Both the position numbers and the translations under genes were made by a program. From the NCBI GenBank assembly GCA_038150225.1, contig JAYQWG010000001.1, forward strand, positions 62,001 to 126,000: a DNA stretch of 64,000 nt. Direction: 5' to 3'. Below are positions 63,062-64,000 of this stretch, piece by piece. The DNA comes from Lucifugimonas sp038150225. Lineage in GTDB: Bacteria; Chloroflexota; Dehalococcoidia; Lucifugimonadales; Lucifugimonadaceae. Position 1 is the first letter of the stretch; each line of letters begins with the position of its first letter. The notes below the pieces were generated by a model. That model was not told where the DNA came from. It saw nothing but the letters and a program-made list of their open reading frames with translations, and did no database searches.

Positions 63062-63946
63062 ATGATCGTCGACGTTCATACCCATTTGCCGAGTCATAGA
63101 GACACAGTTCCTCCTGACGAAATGCAAACCGAAACCGCGATGCGGTCGGGAGAAGTCGTTCAGCTAACTAATTCAATTGACGACTATTTGCGAGACATGG
63201 GACCGGTCGACAAGGCGTTCATTTTTGGAATTGCCCCGCGACCGTGGCGTCCGAACGAACGAGTACTGCGCACCGAGGGTTGGGAAGACGGTCTAAATCA
63301 CAACGACGTTGCCGCTGAAACTGCGAGTCATGCCCCCAACAAGATTGTTCCGTTCATGTCGTTGCACCCGTTAGACCCAAACTGGCGAGAAGAATACGAC
63401 CGCTGTGTCGGTGATCTGGGTTGTAAAGGGATCAAGCTAGGTCCGAACTACCAGGATTTTGATCCGACCAGCAAAGAAGCGTTCGAACTCTTTGCTCGAC
63501 TTGAGAACGACGGGATCCCGATTATTTTTCACCAGGGAACCTCACCAATGACCGAGGCTCCGCTGACATACGCCCACCCTTTGACATCAGACAAGATTGC
63601 AATGGCATTCCCGAACCTGACCATGGTTCTTGCTCACCTGGGGCACCCATGGCAGAACGATTGCTTGTCGGTAGTTCGTAAGCACCCCAACGTTTGGGCA
63701 GACGTTTCAGCGCAGTTCTACCGTCCCTATTCCTTCTGGCAGGGCATGCGCCTGTTCTACGAATGGGGTGTAACGCAGAAGATTTTGTTTGCATCTGACT
63801 GGCCAGTGACCCGTCCACAAGACAACATTGACCATCTACGCGGACTCACGAAATTCGCGAAGGATCACCACTTGCCGGAGATCCCGGAGTCGGAAATCGA
63901 AGGGATCATCAACCGTGACGCGGTCGAGATCCTGAAGGTCGACTAA
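63062..63946 (+). CDS. Amidohydrolase family protein (ACMSD-like)
   Basis: This metal-dependent TIM barrel of 294 residues has MIVDVHTHLPSHR (the HxH metal motif at residues 6-8), PFMSLHPLDPNWREEYDRCV, GIKLGPNYQDFDPTSKEAFE, IIFHQGTSPMTE, MVLAHLGHPWQND and FASDWPVTRPQDNID, the last giving the catalytic Asp. It belongs to the amidohydrolase-2 group (aminocarboxymuconate-semialdehyde decarboxylase-like), which splits or decarboxylates aromatic-derived acids. Substrate unknown. Confidence 0.87.
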   Translation: MIVDVHTHLPSHRDTVPPDEMQTETAMRSGEVVQLTNSIDDYLRDMGPVDKAFIFGIAPRPWRPNERVLRTEGWEDGLNHNDVAAETASHAPNKIVPFMSLHPLDPNWREEYDRCVGDLGCKGIKLGPNYQDFDPTSKEAFELFARLENDGIPIIFHQGTSPMTEAPLTYAHPLTSDKIAMAFPNLTMVLAHLGHPWQNDCLSVVRKHPNVWADVSAQFYRPYSFWQGMRLFYEWGVTQKILFASDWPVTRPQDNIDHLRGLTKFAKDHHLPEIPESEIEGIINRDAVEILKVD

Positions 63947-63960
63947 GTAGCGAAGATCTA

Positions 63961-64000
63961 ATGCCTTACCTGATCGTAGTCCTGGCAGTGCTGGTCACCG
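63961..64000 (+). CDS. Start of a further gene (truncated by window edge)
   Basis: ATG at 63961, 14 bases after the amidohydrolase stop, begins MPYLIVVLAVLVT and runs open to the end of the window. The hydrophobic start suggests a membrane segment or signal peptide. Only 13 codons are visible. Confidence 0.35.
   Translation, partial: MPYLIVVLAVLVT

Overview
The window looks like ordinary bacterial chromosome of about 50% GC. It is densely packed, with many short or overlapping junctions and a mixture of ATG, GTG and TTG starts. The gene content (T-box-controlled ileS, sigA-type rpoD behind dnaG, CvpA, MutS2, a YtxH protein, a methylenetetrahydrofolate reductase with a cysteine-rich C-terminal domain, amidohydrolase, a DUF3179 remnant, many MFS carriers) suggests a Chloroflexota member, plausibly of the marine SAR202/Dehalococcoidia type. 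That placement is inference from gene content; no rRNA is present. The organism appears to use selenocysteine, because its own selD carries an in-frame TGA at the catalytic position followed by a bacterial SECIS-like hairpin.

Layout. 1-5.6 kb: 5' part of argJ, a thioredoxin reductase-like flavoprotein, a decayed DedA/VTT membrane gene, an FAD oxidoreductase, tRNA-Pro(CGG) and a 2-hydroxyacid dehydrogenase. 5.8-11 kb: thrB-lysC, two polyprenyl-phosphate type glycosyltransferases around a CoA-binding protein, and mtnA. 11-19.6 kb: TPR protein, class III aminotransferase, sirtuin-recF, a DUF3179 remnant, apt, HAD phosphatase, a TIGR01906 membrane protein, mazG and selenoprotein selD. 19.8-34.2 kb: lysA-holB, HNH endonuclease, cvpA, cmk-plsC-glmS, two tandem MFS exporters, dgt-like gene, dnaG-rpoD.

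34.2-41.3 kb: an internally deleted fpg, two small envelope proteins, pheA, a run of TrkA-type regulatory proteins with a UspA protein, then a methylenetetrahydrofolate reductase plus methyltetrahydrofolate methyltransferase pair. 41.4-49.4 kb: YihY/BrkB protein, an MFS gene broken by one stop codon, a quinone oxidoreductase, ileS with its T-box leader, a truncated AAA ATPase, and a lipoprotein gene whose lipobox cysteine codon is TGA. 49.6-64 kb: thpR, ornithine cyclodeaminase family protein, a glyoxalase-family remnant, mutS2, alpha/beta hydrolase, a formyltetrahydrofolate hydrolase-like protein, TPR, MerR and ABC-2 exporter genes, aldo/keto reductase, an array of palindromic repeats, epimerase, an MFS gene with a repeat inserted in frame, and an amidohydrolase.

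The genes fall into amino-acid biosynthesis (argJ, thrB, lysC, lysA, pheA, mtnA), replication and repair (recF, holB, dnaG, mutS2), one-carbon/folate chemistry (38.6-41.3 kb and 55.1-56.0 kb) and transport. Two features stand out: TGA in coding positions where Cys or Sec is expected (selD, lipoprotein), and an unusual number of gene remnants for 64 kb, several of which keep both gene ends but have lost the middle.
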